Source of the DNA: Haladaptatus pallidirubidus
Lineage (GTDB): Archaea; Halobacteriota; Halobacteria; Halobacteriales; Haladaptataceae
DNA length: 64,000 bases
Direction: 5' to 3'
Assembly (NCBI RefSeq): GCF_020700235.1
Contig: NZ_CP085306.1
Coordinates: 50,741 to 114,740, forward strand
The notes beneath the pieces were generated by a model. It was not told the DNA's origin. It did no database searches and saw nothing but the letters and a program-made list of their open reading frames with translations. Made by a program: the position numbers and the translations under genes. Shown piece by piece: positions 1 to 8,553 of this stretch (position 1 is the first letter of the stretch; the number at the start of each line of letters is the position of its first letter).

Positions 1-214
1 ATTCATCAGTGGCACCGAGATAGAAGCGCACCGGCGTTTGATTCCCTTGGGTAAGTGCGAGGAATTCGAACGTCGGGGCATTTTTCCGCGGATCGTATTT
101 GACCTTCCAGCCGGACTTCAGTTTGCGCAGGCCGGCGAGACGAGAGATGATATCGGAGGGTGTGACACGTTCGTGGGCTGGTTCGATTCGAATGTAGCGA
201 CGGGTGGTTGTCAT
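1..214 (-). CDS. Conjugative-transfer protein, N-terminal part only (coupling-protein-like candidate)
   Basis: An open frame starts with ATG at 214 on the minus strand and runs off the window edge, giving 71 visible residues that begin MTTTRRYIRIEPAHERVTPS. It lies 32 nt downstream of the VirB4 stop, so it continues the same transfer operon. In haloarchaeal conjugative elements the gene after VirB4 is commonly a large HerA/VirD4-like DNA-pumping ATPase, and the pattern of a short RIEP strand followed by a helix predicted to start TPSDIISRLAGL fits my memory of such N-termini. No ATPase motif is visible in this fragment, so the VirD4-like identity is inference from position. Confidence 0.55.
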   Translation of the reverse strand, partial: MTTTRRYIRIEPAHERVTPSDIISRLAGLRKLKSGWKVKYDPRKNAPTFEFLALTQGNQTPVRFYLGATDE

Positions 215-246
215 GGGTGGTGAAGTGATTCCTGTAATTTTGCGCG

Positions 247-2466
247 TTAGCTGGTGGGTGGTGTGGATTCGTGAGCCTGTTCAAGCAGTGATTGAGGAAT
301 ATCGTACTCCTCGGCGCGTCCGTCCGCAAGCAGGTAGGAGACATCGCTCGTGTCGAGCGCATTCTGCTCGACCAAGTACTCCCACGGGTCGATATCTTCA
401 TCGAGCACGTGGACAGCAAACTCATCCACGTGCAGTTGAATGCGCTTTTTCCAGTCATTGACGAGCAGCAAACTCTCCGAGTGGGTTCCGTCTTCACCGG
501 TCTGCGCGGAGGCAATGAATCGCTGTTCGTTGTGGGTAAGATCGTGGGCAGCGATCATCTCCTCGCTCACCGATTCGTGCCGGAAAATCTGCTTGATGTT
601 GCAGAGGTTGTAGATTTCGCGGGCTTTCTCCAGTGCGTCCGCGGACTGTTCGGTGGACTCGACAAGGAATTCATCCACCGTCTGGGAGATCAAGGTCAGG
701 CCAGTGTTGAAGTGGCGACTATGTCGAATGAATAGGTCGATCAGATCTGTCGTGGCGGCTCGGCGCAAGAGATAATGAGCTTCGTCAATCGTCACCTGCG
801 TCCGCCGATCGCTGCTTTGAGCTCGCTGGTAGATCCAGTCGAACATGACGTGCATAAACAACGGGGCTTGTCCCGTATCGGAGAACATCGACATATCGAT
901 GGTCACGAGCCGATTGTCGAGTTCGACGTTCGTCCGGCCGTTCAGATTCGCGTTCTCACCACCCTCTTGGAAGGCTTCGAGTCCGAGCAACAATTGGTAG
1001 GCAAGCCGCTCGTCCGTCTCTCGGAACCGATCAGCGATATCCTGCACTTTCGAGGCAACTCGTCGCTTGTCGGCATCAGGATGATAGTCGAGGAACTCAG
1101 TGGGATCATCGCCATCGGTGATGTGTTCGAGGATATCGATGATATCGCCGATAATCGGGCTCGTGTTTTCGTGCGTGGCTGGGTCTTCGGTGATTCCGTA
1201 CTGGTAATAGGACAGCAAGACGGCACGCCGCAGAATCCCCTCTTGCTCATTTGAAAGGGCTTGGCCGTCACCTGCAGCAAAATGCAGTTGGAATAACTCC
1301 ATGACCGACCGGTACTTCTTGAGAAACGGATCTTTGACGACGTCGTCTATTCCACGACGAATCTCGAGCGGATTGATCGTGTTTTCGCCACCAAAGCGGA
1401 TCACTTGCCCACCGAGATCCTCTGTAAAGTCGACGAAATCAGCCAGTGGATCCAGGACGAGGAGCTCAATTTCTGGATCCATCATCATGCGATGAAACAT
1501 TTCGTATTTCTCGGCGAACGTCTTCCCAGAGCCCATCTCACCAGCAATCACTTTCGAATACGAGGAGAACCGGTAGCGATCGAGGAGAACGGGGGTATGC
1601 GTCCCGTCGAATCCGTAGTAGATGCCCTTGTTATCCGCCAACGCTGGCTCAATGAAAGGGAACATCGTTGCGACAGCTGTCTCCTGCATGAGTTGGGTGG
1701 CTTTGATCGGGTCACTCCCAAGTGGCGCCAGAGCGTCCTGTGACTCGACCTGCCGTTTCTCGAGTGGGACGGCTTCTGTATTCGCCTTAGCAACGATCTC
1801 GAGCGCTCGTTCGGTCGCCTCGTTCAATTCTTGCTTCGAATCGGCAATGATCTCGAAATAGATGGCGAAGCTGAACAGCTTCGTCTCGCCCCGGATGATA
1901 TCCCAGATGAGATCCGAGACGGCCTCGTGATCGGATTCGAGTTCGTGCGTATCACTCTGATTCTTTTCGTCTTTCCGATAGAGACGAGCCCGAAGTTGTG
2001 TAAGGCGATTGCGGAGCTTCCGCAGAATCTCGTGTGAATCCCGCGGCCGGATATGCTGTGTGACTCGAATATTGTCGTGCGTTGTATAGAGGTCATCAAG
2101 CCAGCCGAATAGAACGCGCTCTGGATAGCCGTGGATCGTCATCGTGCGGACGTACTGGCCTCCACGCACCATGTACCCCGACTCTAAGAGCCCTGATTCC
2201 TCGGAGATCTCGTGTGGAGCGATGATATCCCGGTCGGCGAGCGAGCGTTCTGTCCCGTCTTGGAGAACGCCGAGACGAATCTCACCGTCCTCGGCCGCTT
2301 CGAATTCGAGGAGATGTTTCGCTTGGGCCTGGATGTTTTCCTTGGACAACTCATCCCCATTCGCTTCGAGAATGGCGGTCGCCCGGTCGAAAACCTCATC
2401 ATCGATTTCATCGAGTCCAGGCTCACTCTCCAACCCTGGAATGAGTGACCAGAGACGGGAGCCCAT
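247..2466 (-). CDS. virB4: VirB4/TraC-type conjugation ATPase
   Basis: This 739-residue protein is a VirB4/CagE/TrbE-family ATPase, which powers type IV secretion at the inner face of the membrane. The Walker A motif GEMGSGKT is at about residues 309-316, a hydrophobic strand ELLVLDPLADF follows, and the Walker B-like VTIDEAHYLL is near residue 555. The N-terminal 280 residues are the long helical and strand region typical of VirB4. ATG at 2466 is two bases from the stop of the upstream gene, so the two are probably translationally coupled. It lies in a minus-strand operon with a PrgI protein. That gene pair is typical of archaeal and Gram-positive conjugation systems, so the window begins inside an integrative or plasmid transfer module. 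Confidence 0.9.
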   Translation of the reverse strand: MGSRLWSLIPGLESEPGLDEIDDEVFDRATAILEANGDELSKENIQAQAKHLLEFEAAEDGEIRLGVLQDGTERSLADRDIIAPHEISEESGLLESGYMVRGGQYVRTMTIHGYPERVLFGWLDDLYTTHDNIRVTQHIRPRDSHEILRKLRNRLTQLRARLYRKDEKNQSDTHELESDHEAVSDLIWDIIRGETKLFSFAIYFEIIADSKQELNEATERALEIVAKANTEAVPLEKRQVESQDALAPLGSDPIKATQLMQETAVATMFPFIEPALADNKGIYYGFDGTHTPVLLDRYRFSSYSKVIAGEMGSGKTFAEKYEMFHRMMMDPEIELLVLDPLADFVDFTEDLGGQVIRFGGENTINPLEIRRGIDDVVKDPFLKKYRSVMELFQLHFAAGDGQALSNEQEGILRRAVLLSYYQYGITEDPATHENTSPIIGDIIDILEHITDGDDPTEFLDYHPDADKRRVASKVQDIADRFRETDERLAYQLLLGLEAFQEGGENANLNGRTNVELDNRLVTIDMSMFSDTGQAPLFMHVMFDWIYQRAQSSDRRTQVTIDEAHYLLRRAATTDLIDLFIRHSRHFNTGLTLISQTVDEFLVESTEQSADALEKAREIYNLCNIKQIFRHESVSEEMIAAHDLTHNEQRFIASAQTGEDGTHSESLLLVNDWKKRIQLHVDEFAVHVLDEDIDPWEYLVEQNALDTSDVSYLLADGRAEEYDIPQSLLEQAHESTPPTS

Positions 2467-2468
2467 CG

Positions 2469-3221
2469 TTAGATCTCCCCCTTAGAGAATGTCGCGTGAT
2501 CAAAGCGGTCGAACTCCGGTTTCACGTGATTGTAGTAGTGGTACAGGATTTCCATCGTCTCCTGACGAGTGCTGACTAATTCAGTCGCGACGTCCGTTCG
2601 CCCAAGCTTGTCGATGACGCGCCGCTGGCGATTATGTACTTCGCGAATACAGAGCTCGGTTTCTGCCTTTTCGTGCGTCTCCACCCACGGAAGCCTTTTG
2701 AGAATGTTTGCGCCAGCAGAGCCGATAAGCGGAAGCGTGCTCAGCTGGTTGAGCACACTTCCAGTATCCAGGTTTGTCGTGACCTGCGACGCGTTGACGC
2801 GAATAACGATGTAGTAGTCGCGTGTTTTGATCCCTGAGCCGTCGATGTTGTCCTGGGCCCACTGGATGTAGTAGCGACGTCCGTACTGGAGGATTGGGGA
2901 CTGACCGCGTGCAGCAACGCTCGTGCCACCGCGAATGAACTTGTTGTATTGTTCACCGAGGTCGAACTCCCGGGGATAACAGGGAATGGCGATCGACCAG
3001 TCGAGCGCCATGAGGAAGGAAATGTAGTCGCTCATGACCTGCCGACGCTGCTCATGATTGAGTGTCAGCCAGTTTCGTGGCTGAACTTTCACAAGTCCGA
3101 TATAGTCCTCATCGTCGACTGCAATGCCGTCATCACGAACGTAGTCAAAGCCAAGCTGGGCTTGCGTCGTCGTTTGCTTGTTGAGTTTGTCTTCGAGGTG
3201 GAACTGGAGCACGTGCTTCAT
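2469..3221 (-). CDS. Conjugation-associated protein of unknown function
   Basis: About 250 residues, between the PrgI-side genes and VirB4. I chose the ATG at 3221 (MKHVLQFHLEDK). The frame is open further up to 3311, but upstream of 3221 it overlaps a different reading frame with more natural amino-acid use. The protein is mixed alpha/beta with no clear transmembrane segment. It carries a stretch like the N-terminal VirB4/TraC platform region (MSDYISFLMALDW, then IPCYPREFD), so it may be a detached platform domain that partners the ATPase. The start overlaps the preceding acidic ORF by 77 nt, which suggests either coupling or a frameshift that split one longer protein. I do not recognise a named family. 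Confidence 0.65.
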   Translation of the reverse strand: MKHVLQFHLEDKLNKQTTTQAQLGFDYVRDDGIAVDDEDYIGLVKVQPRNWLTLNHEQRRQVMSDYISFLMALDWSIAIPCYPREFDLGEQYNKFIRGGTSVAARGQSPILQYGRRYYIQWAQDNIDGSGIKTRDYYIVIRVNASQVTTNLDTGSVLNQLSTLPLIGSAGANILKRLPWVETHEKAETELCIREVHNRQRRVIDKLGRTDVATELVSTRQETMEILYHYYNHVKPEFDRFDHATFSKGEI

Positions 3222-3507
3222 CACGAGCCGTTGGGAGGTCCGTGTCAATTGCTTCGAGGGCGGCATCCATCGCCCGGAGAACGTCCAAATCTGATTCAGG
3301 CCGTTCCTCATCGGTTCCGACCTCCTGACCGGCTATCCCCAATGCTGTCCGTACTGTGGGGCAATCAGCGGATGGCTGTGTCGTGGCTGATCCATCGGTT
3401 GCAGTCGTGGAATCAGATTCAGCAGTCTCGGTTTCGGCTTCGTCTCGACTGGTAGACTGTCCGGGAGTAGCTGTCGAGGTACCGGTGGCAGGCGGTGGTG
3501 AATCCAT
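3145..3507 (-). CDS. Small Thr/Ser/Asp-rich hypothetical protein in transfer operon
   Basis: A 120-residue reading frame starting six bases after the PrgI stop. Its first 60 residues are low-complexity Pro/Thr/Ser/Asp/Glu and the centre is a short helical stretch (DLDVLRAMDAALEAIDTDL). After about residue 95 the composition turns Arg/Pro/Gln-rich, as expected of out-of-frame translation, and here it overlaps the start of the next gene. The real coding part is therefore probably 3507 to about 3220. It may be the N-terminal linker of the downstream protein after a frameshift, or a separate small protein translationally coupled to it. No function can be assigned. Confidence 0.45.
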   Translation of the reverse strand: MDSPPPATGTSTATPGQSTSRDEAETETAESDSTTATDGSATTQPSADCPTVRTALGIAGQEVGTDEERPESDLDVLRAMDAALEAIDTDLPTARDEARAPVPPRRQTQQANDDASPAWL

Positions 3508-3513
3508 GGTGAA

Positions 3514-3903
3514 TTACTGATGAGAGTCGTAGTCGTCTTCCGCTTCGATTGTCTCGATGTCGAGGCCAGCGTGGCGGACACCAACCACATCTTGAGTTTT
3601 CGCTGTTTCTGTGGCGGGTCGAGTCCGACGATTTCGGTACGTGGTGGTTCCGAGGTAATAGTGTACACAGGCTCGTGCGTAGCTCAGCGGGCTTTGTGCA
3701 GCAGGCGTGATGAGGAGAATCACCACTCCGAGGGCAAGCGCAATTCCGGTGGTAATGAGAAAGAGATCGCCCGAGGCGCCGAGACTCTGGGCAATACCGA
3801 GGCCGAGAAACGGGATGACGAGTGCTTCACCAATATCGCGGGCAGTCAGACCAAAAATGAGCTTTGTGTTGATGATCTGGCCGGCGATTGGGAACGTTTC
3901 CAT
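3514..3903 (-). CDS. PrgI-family conjugation membrane protein
   Basis: A 129-residue protein that begins METFPIAGQIINTKLIFGLT, the usual amphipathic N-terminus of PrgI proteins. Two adjacent hydrophobic helices follow (about residues 27-43 and 47-66), then a conserved-looking segment SPLSYARACVHYYLG and an acidic tail. PrgI proteins are VirB3-like partners of VirB4 in Gram-positive and archaeal conjugation systems and anchor the ATPase at the membrane. It is the first gene of the minus-strand operon. About 250 bases of AT-rich DNA separate it from the divergent HTH gene and should hold the operon promoter. Confidence 0.8.
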   Translation of the reverse strand: METFPIAGQIINTKLIFGLTARDIGEALVIPFLGLGIAQSLGASGDLFLITTGIALALGVVILLITPAAQSPLSYARACVHYYLGTTTYRNRRTRPATETAKTQDVVGVRHAGLDIETIEAEDDYDSHQ

Positions 3904-4149
3904 TTGATATTATCTTATGCCGTGACTAGTTAATAATTACCTCATGTATCGATTTTGTTTTAATTCTCACTAACACTAAGGTATTATGCAAATCAGGATA
4001 TGGGGCCCAGAAGCCACGGCATACTAACGAGATAAACCCGACACGATCGATGTTCTTTCGAGTAGTCGTTGACCCCGTTCGGCAGCAATCTAGATCAGTA
4101 TATTCTTCTATGGGTCAAATATATACTCTTCGGGTACGAAGGATCGCAT

Positions 4150-4686
4150 ATGTCCAATCCCGGTCATCCAGATGATACAGATGCTATTGAGAAGGAGCGA
4201 CAGCGATGGGATCAGGGGTCCTCGACACGTGATCGTGTCTACGACACAGCCATCCAATTGTACGAACCAGCAACCGTTGACGACGTTGCGAGCCGCGCTC
4301 ACTGTTCAGAGGGAGCTGCGCGAGAACACTTAGAATGGTTGAGTGCCCGTGGAATTGTCGAACCAATTGATGGGCGGCCGAAACAATACCAGAGAAATCA
4401 TGCCTACTTTGAATGGGTTCGTGCGAACGAACTGCGCCGTGAACACACCGATGCTGAACTCGAGACTAAGCTTTCGGCCCTAGTTGCAGAAGAGCAAGCG
4501 TATCGTGAGCAGTACGGTGTTGCTGACCCAGGACAGATTGACGCACTAGCGGAAGCAGACTATGATTCGCTTGAGACGGTCTGGGAAGACATCGGTGACT
4601 GGAAAACGATTCGTCGTGAGCTTCGGATCATTGAACGGGCACGAAAGGATCGAAACACACTCAGCGGTGCTGGAATCGTTGGGTAG
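4150..4686 (+). CDS. Winged-helix HTH regulator of haloarchaeal DUF7342 type
   Basis: 178 residues from the ATG at 4150. The frame is open upstream to 4069, but that stretch (FGSNLDQYILLWVKYILFG) is promoter-like DNA. Residues about 25-75 form a winged helix (RVYDTAIQLYEPATVDDVAS, then EHLEWLSARGIVEP) and the C-terminal half is helical and acidic. Proteins of this kind recur beside plasmid and integrative-element genes in haloarchaea, next to a small hypothetical partner, as here. It is divergent from the transfer operon, so it may control that operon or act as the antitoxin-like half of a gene pair. The family assignment is from memory; the HTH is clear by eye. Confidence 0.7.
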   Translation: MSNPGHPDDTDAIEKERQRWDQGSSTRDRVYDTAIQLYEPATVDDVASRAHCSEGAAREHLEWLSARGIVEPIDGRPKQYQRNHAYFEWVRANELRREHTDAELETKLSALVAEEQAYREQYGVADPGQIDALAEADYDSLETVWEDIGDWKTIRRELRIIERARKDRNTLSGAGIVG

Positions 4687-4691
4687 TCTGG

Positions 4692-5108
4692 ATGGACGAA
4701 ACTGACACTGGTCCCCTTGATGAGGATGTTTTGCGAGCAATTCGGGGACGGTTACTGCAGGACGACCGGTTCACACATGTGACGTTTGAACCGTCTTCAA
4801 ATCGAGTTCGGAACCTTGGCGCAGAGTATGATCGATCCCTCTTTCCCGATCACATTCAGAGTGCTCGACTCGACATCCGGTGGTATATTGGCGGAGATTT
4901 TTCCGTCCATTATTGTGAAGAGTGGCAAGATGGAACACAATGGGAGTGCCGATGGGACCGACATCCAAAGCCTGTCGGACGAACGCACTTTCACCCCTCA
5001 CCGAATGCAGGACAGGCGACAGCAGCAGACTTTCCGAGCGACTATCGCGATGTCCTTTCAATTGTGCTTGCATATGTCGCTGAGCGGATCGAAACCCTCT
5101 GGAGTTAG
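4692..5108 (+). CDS. Hypothetical partner of the HTH gene
   Basis: 138 residues starting five bases after the HTH gene, so the two are almost certainly co-transcribed. It is a single small alpha/beta domain with aromatic-rich strands (ARLDIRWYIGGDFSVHYCEE) and a conserved-looking block WQDGTQWECRWDRHP. There is no signal peptide and no membrane helix. I do not recognise the fold. The tight pairing with a DNA-binding protein at the flank of a conjugative module is the arrangement expected of a toxin-antitoxin-like or maintenance pair, which is inference from context only. Confidence 0.6.
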   Translation: MDETDTGPLDEDVLRAIRGRLLQDDRFTHVTFEPSSNRVRNLGAEYDRSLFPDHIQSARLDIRWYIGGDFSVHYCEEWQDGTQWECRWDRHPKPVGRTHFHPSPNAGQATAADFPSDYRDVLSIVLAYVAERIETLWS

Positions 5109-5363
5109 CACCAAAAACGCTCTAGCACTGGCAGAGCATGTGACAACCTTACAAACCTACTGCCTCCTGTTGCACTAAGCAGAACTAAGAGGGTCTGGCA
5201 AGCGTATCGGAATTATATAATTCCTATTATGAATTAATAAGTAATTAATGTAGAACTGCTGCTTCCTACTGGAACATCAGTGGAAGAGGGATATTTGAGC
5301 ACAGTTGTAGTTGTTCTCAGATTTTCTACGAACTGAATATAAGATGACGTTCAAAAACTCCAC

Positions 5364-6232
5364 CTAGTCCACTATAGCTTTCTCTCGCGTTTTTCCCACA
5401 TAGATTTGAAAGTCCCCCACCGGATATTGAAGAATCTCAGCCCGATTGGCCTTTTCAACGACCTGTACCACAAACTCTGGTAAAGCCTGCTGATCGTTCA
5501 CTGCAACACAAAGAAGAATTGGCGCTGTGACTCGTTCTATGGTACCCTCCTTGTATCGTGGGAGGTTGAATGCAACGCGTGGGGCGAATTCGTTGCGCCA
5601 CGTCGATCCGTTGGCAGCGAGGCGTTCCATGATCGGCCTCGTGTCGGGTTCAGGTATTACTGCGAAGCCCCCTGGGTCACCGATGACGGGGACCAGATAC
5701 GGTGACAGACCAAGCTGGCCTCTTACTGCATCATACACGGCCGCGAGGAGCATTAAATCAGGATCCCGACAGGGGCTCGCTCGGATCCCATTCCCCGGAA
5801 TGCATCCAGCATTGGAACTTGGGTTATGACTGCAGCAATCTCCGGATCATCGGCAGCAACCGCAATGACGTGACCGCCAGCGAGAGATGTTCCTCAGACG
5901 ACAACACGGCCCGGATCAACCATCCCGAGACTTCGAGCCCGACGAATCGCCGCGTGATAGTCTTCGCGCTGTCGTTCGACATTGACTACTTGACGAGGGT
6001 CCCCATTGCTCTCCCCGAAATGCCGATAGTCGAATGCTAAGACTGCGAATCCATTCGCAGCAAAGCGCTCCGCGAACGCAGGGAGTCCCAAGTCTTTCGT
6101 GCCACTGAAGCCGTGTCCCATAACGATACACGGAAGTCGTCCGTCAATCTGAAGCGGCAAGTACAGATCAGCAGAATACCGTATTCCACCGGATTCGAAC
6201 GATGTTACCGTTTTAGTGGTGTTCTGGGTCAT
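5364..6232 (-). pseudogene. Alpha/beta hydrolase, broken by one stop and one frameshift
   Basis: The N-terminal part (ATG at 6232) reads as an alpha/beta hydrolase: YLPLQIDGRLPCIVMGHGFSG, FAVLAFDYRHFGES, then DPGRVVV. An in-frame TGA at 5894-5896 lies exactly where family members have Trp just before the nucleophile elbow, and the same frame continues GTSLAGGHVIAVAADDPEI. A one-base shift near 5755-5775 moves the remainder into another frame (MLLAAVYDAVRGQLGLSPYL onward) down to 5364. Everything else is preserved, so inactivation is recent. It probably encoded an acetyl-xylan-esterase-like or dienelactone-hydrolase-like enzyme of about 290 residues. Confidence 0.8.
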
Positions 6233-6311
6233 CTCTGGATGTAGTACGATCCAATGAGCGAAAATAGTTCGCTACAGAGAGGTTTTCAGGAAAATCGCGT
6301 CCAAGTCTGTC

Positions 6312-7060
6312 TTAGATCTGTTCCGACCAGACGTGTCGGAATTTCCCGCTCCTGGGATCTCGTTGCGGTGACTCAGTCGCTCTCTCGAGAGTAATGTCAG
6401 TAATCCCTTGGTCTTCTAAGAATGCCTTGAGATCAGCACTCACCTGTCCCCATACGATCGTTTCGTCATGGTCGGACGCGACTTCCAGACGAACGCGAAG
6501 GGTGGAAGGCGCCGTTCGTATGAGTTGTGTCCGACGCACCCCGGGCACCTCTTCGACCACGCTCGAAAGCGCAAGCGGGAAGACCGGACGGTCTCGTCCA
6601 TCTGTTGTCTCGAAATGGAAGACATCACCCTGCCGCCCTTCGACGTCGATGACGGGAAATGCACTTCCACACGGACAGTGCTCGTCGTACATCGTGATGC
6701 TGTCGCCTAGGTCATACCGGATAATCGGCTGAACGCGATTCCCGAGGTTCGTAATCAACACAGTTTCCGAGGGCTCACCGGGTTCGACCGGTCGATAATC
6801 CTCGTCGACAGGTTCGAGGACGACCCAGTCGGCATTGGAGTGGGGTTTCTGTGGCCACACTCGATTGCGATGGGGTCGAATTCGGTCGCAGCGTACGCCT
6901 CACGCACCTCGCAGTCGAAGGCCCGCTCGATGTCGCGCTTCTGTGTCGCAGAAACAGGTTCTGACGCTGGAGAGACGAATGCCGAATTGATGTCGAGGCA
7001 ACCAACTGCTGGTGGGTCGTGCTTCGTAGCGCCCGCTGTCACCCCGGCGAGAGGAAACAC
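6312..7060 (-). pseudogene. Phenylacetate-CoA-ligase-like adenylate-forming enzyme, truncated and frameshifted
   Basis: The downstream frame (6860-6312) carries the C-terminal signature of PaaK/F390-synthetase-like ligases: ITNLGNRVQPIIRYDLGDS, a CPCG cysteine pair, then VEGRQGDVFHFET and a small C-terminal domain. The preceding part lies in another frame (7060-6840; AYAATEFDPIAIECGH), with the shift near 6840-6860 where the two frames share the same DNA. Roughly the first third of a normal 430-residue enzyme is missing. It is a relic, possibly of another aromatic-acid activating enzyme. Confidence 0.75.
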
Positions 7061-7201
7061 GAGAACAGTAACTCTTCCGTGTCAGGCCCAGCGACACAGC
7101 ACCTCTCAGTTCGTGAAGGGGACTGCTGTTTACTGCCGAAAATAGGAACGGTGGACAAGATTTGAATACGTGTCGCGTGTACTACTATCTCCTTCTACCC
7201 G

Positions 7202-8002
7202 ATGGCACCAACAGAAGCAGTCGTATTTGTTTTCTTCGCCGCCCTCCTGACGGATTTAGCTGCTGGACTTGGTGCTGTACCGTTTTTCTTCGTGGAGGAT
7301 GTCAGCGATCGGGCGTACGTGACGTTATGGGGCTTCGCTGCCGGAATCATGCTGTCGGCGTCCATCTTTGGTCTTCTCCCTGAGGCGGTAGATCAAGGGC
7401 AACTCGTTGAGGTTGCCAGTGGTGTAGTCGTCGGCGCGCTGCTCGTATTCGGGGCGAGCCGTCTTCTTGGCGAATACAAGTTTCATCCTCAAACTATCTC
7501 AGAGGCAGATTTCCGTCGGTTGGTGCTCATCGTCGGAACGCTCACCGTCCACAGTTTTCCCGAGGGGGTTGCGGTCGGCGTCTCGTTCGCCGATTTGAAT
7601 CTTGGGATGGGCGAATCGATTCTTGGGTTCAGTGTTCCTATTCTCGCTATTTTTGTCACAACGGCGATTGCTCTTCAGAACATTCCTGAAGGACTGGCGG
7701 TTGCGATTCCGCTCAAGACCCAGGGCATTTCGAATTGGAAACTCGTCGCGTGGGCAGTGTTTTCGAGTGTGCCGCAGCCGCTCGCGGCGATCGTTGCGTT
7801 CTATTTCGTTCAAATTGCTCGTCGCACGCTCTCATTTGGGCTCGCGTTTGCCGCTGGAGCAATGCTGTTTCTCGTTGCATATGAACTACTGCCCGAAGCA
7901 CGGACTCGTGGTCAAAATCTCCCAGGACAGGGACACCGAGAAATTGTAGTTGGATTCACAATCGGAATCACACTTATGTCGCCCCTCCTCATCGTTGGAT
8001 GA
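7202..8002 (+). CDS. ZIP-family divalent metal transporter
   Basis: A 266-residue membrane protein with about eight hydrophobic segments. Two metal-site motifs typical of ZIP carriers are visible: HSFPEG in helix 4 (about residue 118) and NIPEG in helix 5 (about residue 159). A late LLPEA motif also fits. ZIP proteins move Zn(II), Fe(II) or Mn(II) into the cytoplasm. ATG at 7202 gives an immediate first membrane helix. The gene is followed 0.5 kb later by a ferritin-VIT1 fusion, so the two probably form a small metal-homeostasis region. Confidence 0.9.
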   Translation: MAPTEAVVFVFFAALLTDLAAGLGAVPFFFVEDVSDRAYVTLWGFAAGIMLSASIFGLLPEAVDQGQLVEVASGVVVGALLVFGASRLLGEYKFHPQTISEADFRRLVLIVGTLTVHSFPEGVAVGVSFADLNLGMGESILGFSVPILAIFVTTAIALQNIPEGLAVAIPLKTQGISNWKLVAWAVFSSVPQPLAAIVAFYFVQIARRTLSFGLAFAAGAMLFLVAYELLPEARTRGQNLPGQGHREIVVGFTIGITLMSPLLIVG

Positions 8003-8166
8003 TTCAACCTGTTACGTAGGTCGTTTCGAGTCCAGATGACTCTTCGATAGTCGGCCAATACGGCTATTTTTGTCGGGATTGTGAACCGTCTGTAACCACT
8101 GAATCAGGTAGCCAAGTTCGACAGCAACCAGCGCTTACGAGCCTTGACTATGTCGGGATTGTTCTC

Positions 8167-8466
8167 GTGATTCTCACCGGCGCGATTCATATCTATGAAG
8201 ATATTGAAGATATTAATGAAGGTATCATTGGAATACTCTTCATCTTGGCTGGACTCGGCTTCTTTGGTGCACTTGTACTGCTCTATCTCGGCGTAAATCA
8301 ACCACTGCTGTACGGTGATGGGATCATTTACACAGGCATTCAGTTCATTGCGTATTTCGTCCTCCGATGGCCCGATATCATTGATCCCCTCGGACTCTTC
8401 GACAAAGCAGTCCAAGCACTGCTCATCCTCATCCTCGTGATTCTCTATCTGCAGAAACGGTCGTAA
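8167..8466 (+). CDS. Small four-helix haloarchaeal membrane protein, start uncertain
   Basis: 99 residues from a GTG at 8167, with hydrophobic segments at about 1-10, 20-42, 52-66 and 80-97. The frame is open upstream to 8020 and the residues just before the GTG (LDYVGIVLV) look like the true start of the first helix. There is no ATG in this frame, and the ATG at 8150 is out of frame. Either the real start is a non-standard codon or a small 5' frameshift has occurred. I recognise only a general type of haloarchaeal hypothetical membrane protein. No function is assigned. Confidence 0.5.
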   Translation: MILTGAIHIYEDIEDINEGIIGILFILAGLGFFGALVLLYLGVNQPLLYGDGIIYTGIQFIAYFVLRWPDIIDPLGLFDKAVQALLILILVILYLQKRS

Positions 8467-8553
8467 CTCACCGTTCTGGAAAGCTACCTACGCGAGATTC
8501 GAGCCAGTAGTTCACCCCCCGATTGATTAGATTGGTCGTTGACGAAGTGTTCT

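Noticed and set aside
6..515. Minus-strand frame overlapping VirB4 and the partial downstream gene
   Set aside because: Its composition is rich in Arg, Thr, Ser and His, as expected of a shadow frame, and it conflicts with two better-supported genes.
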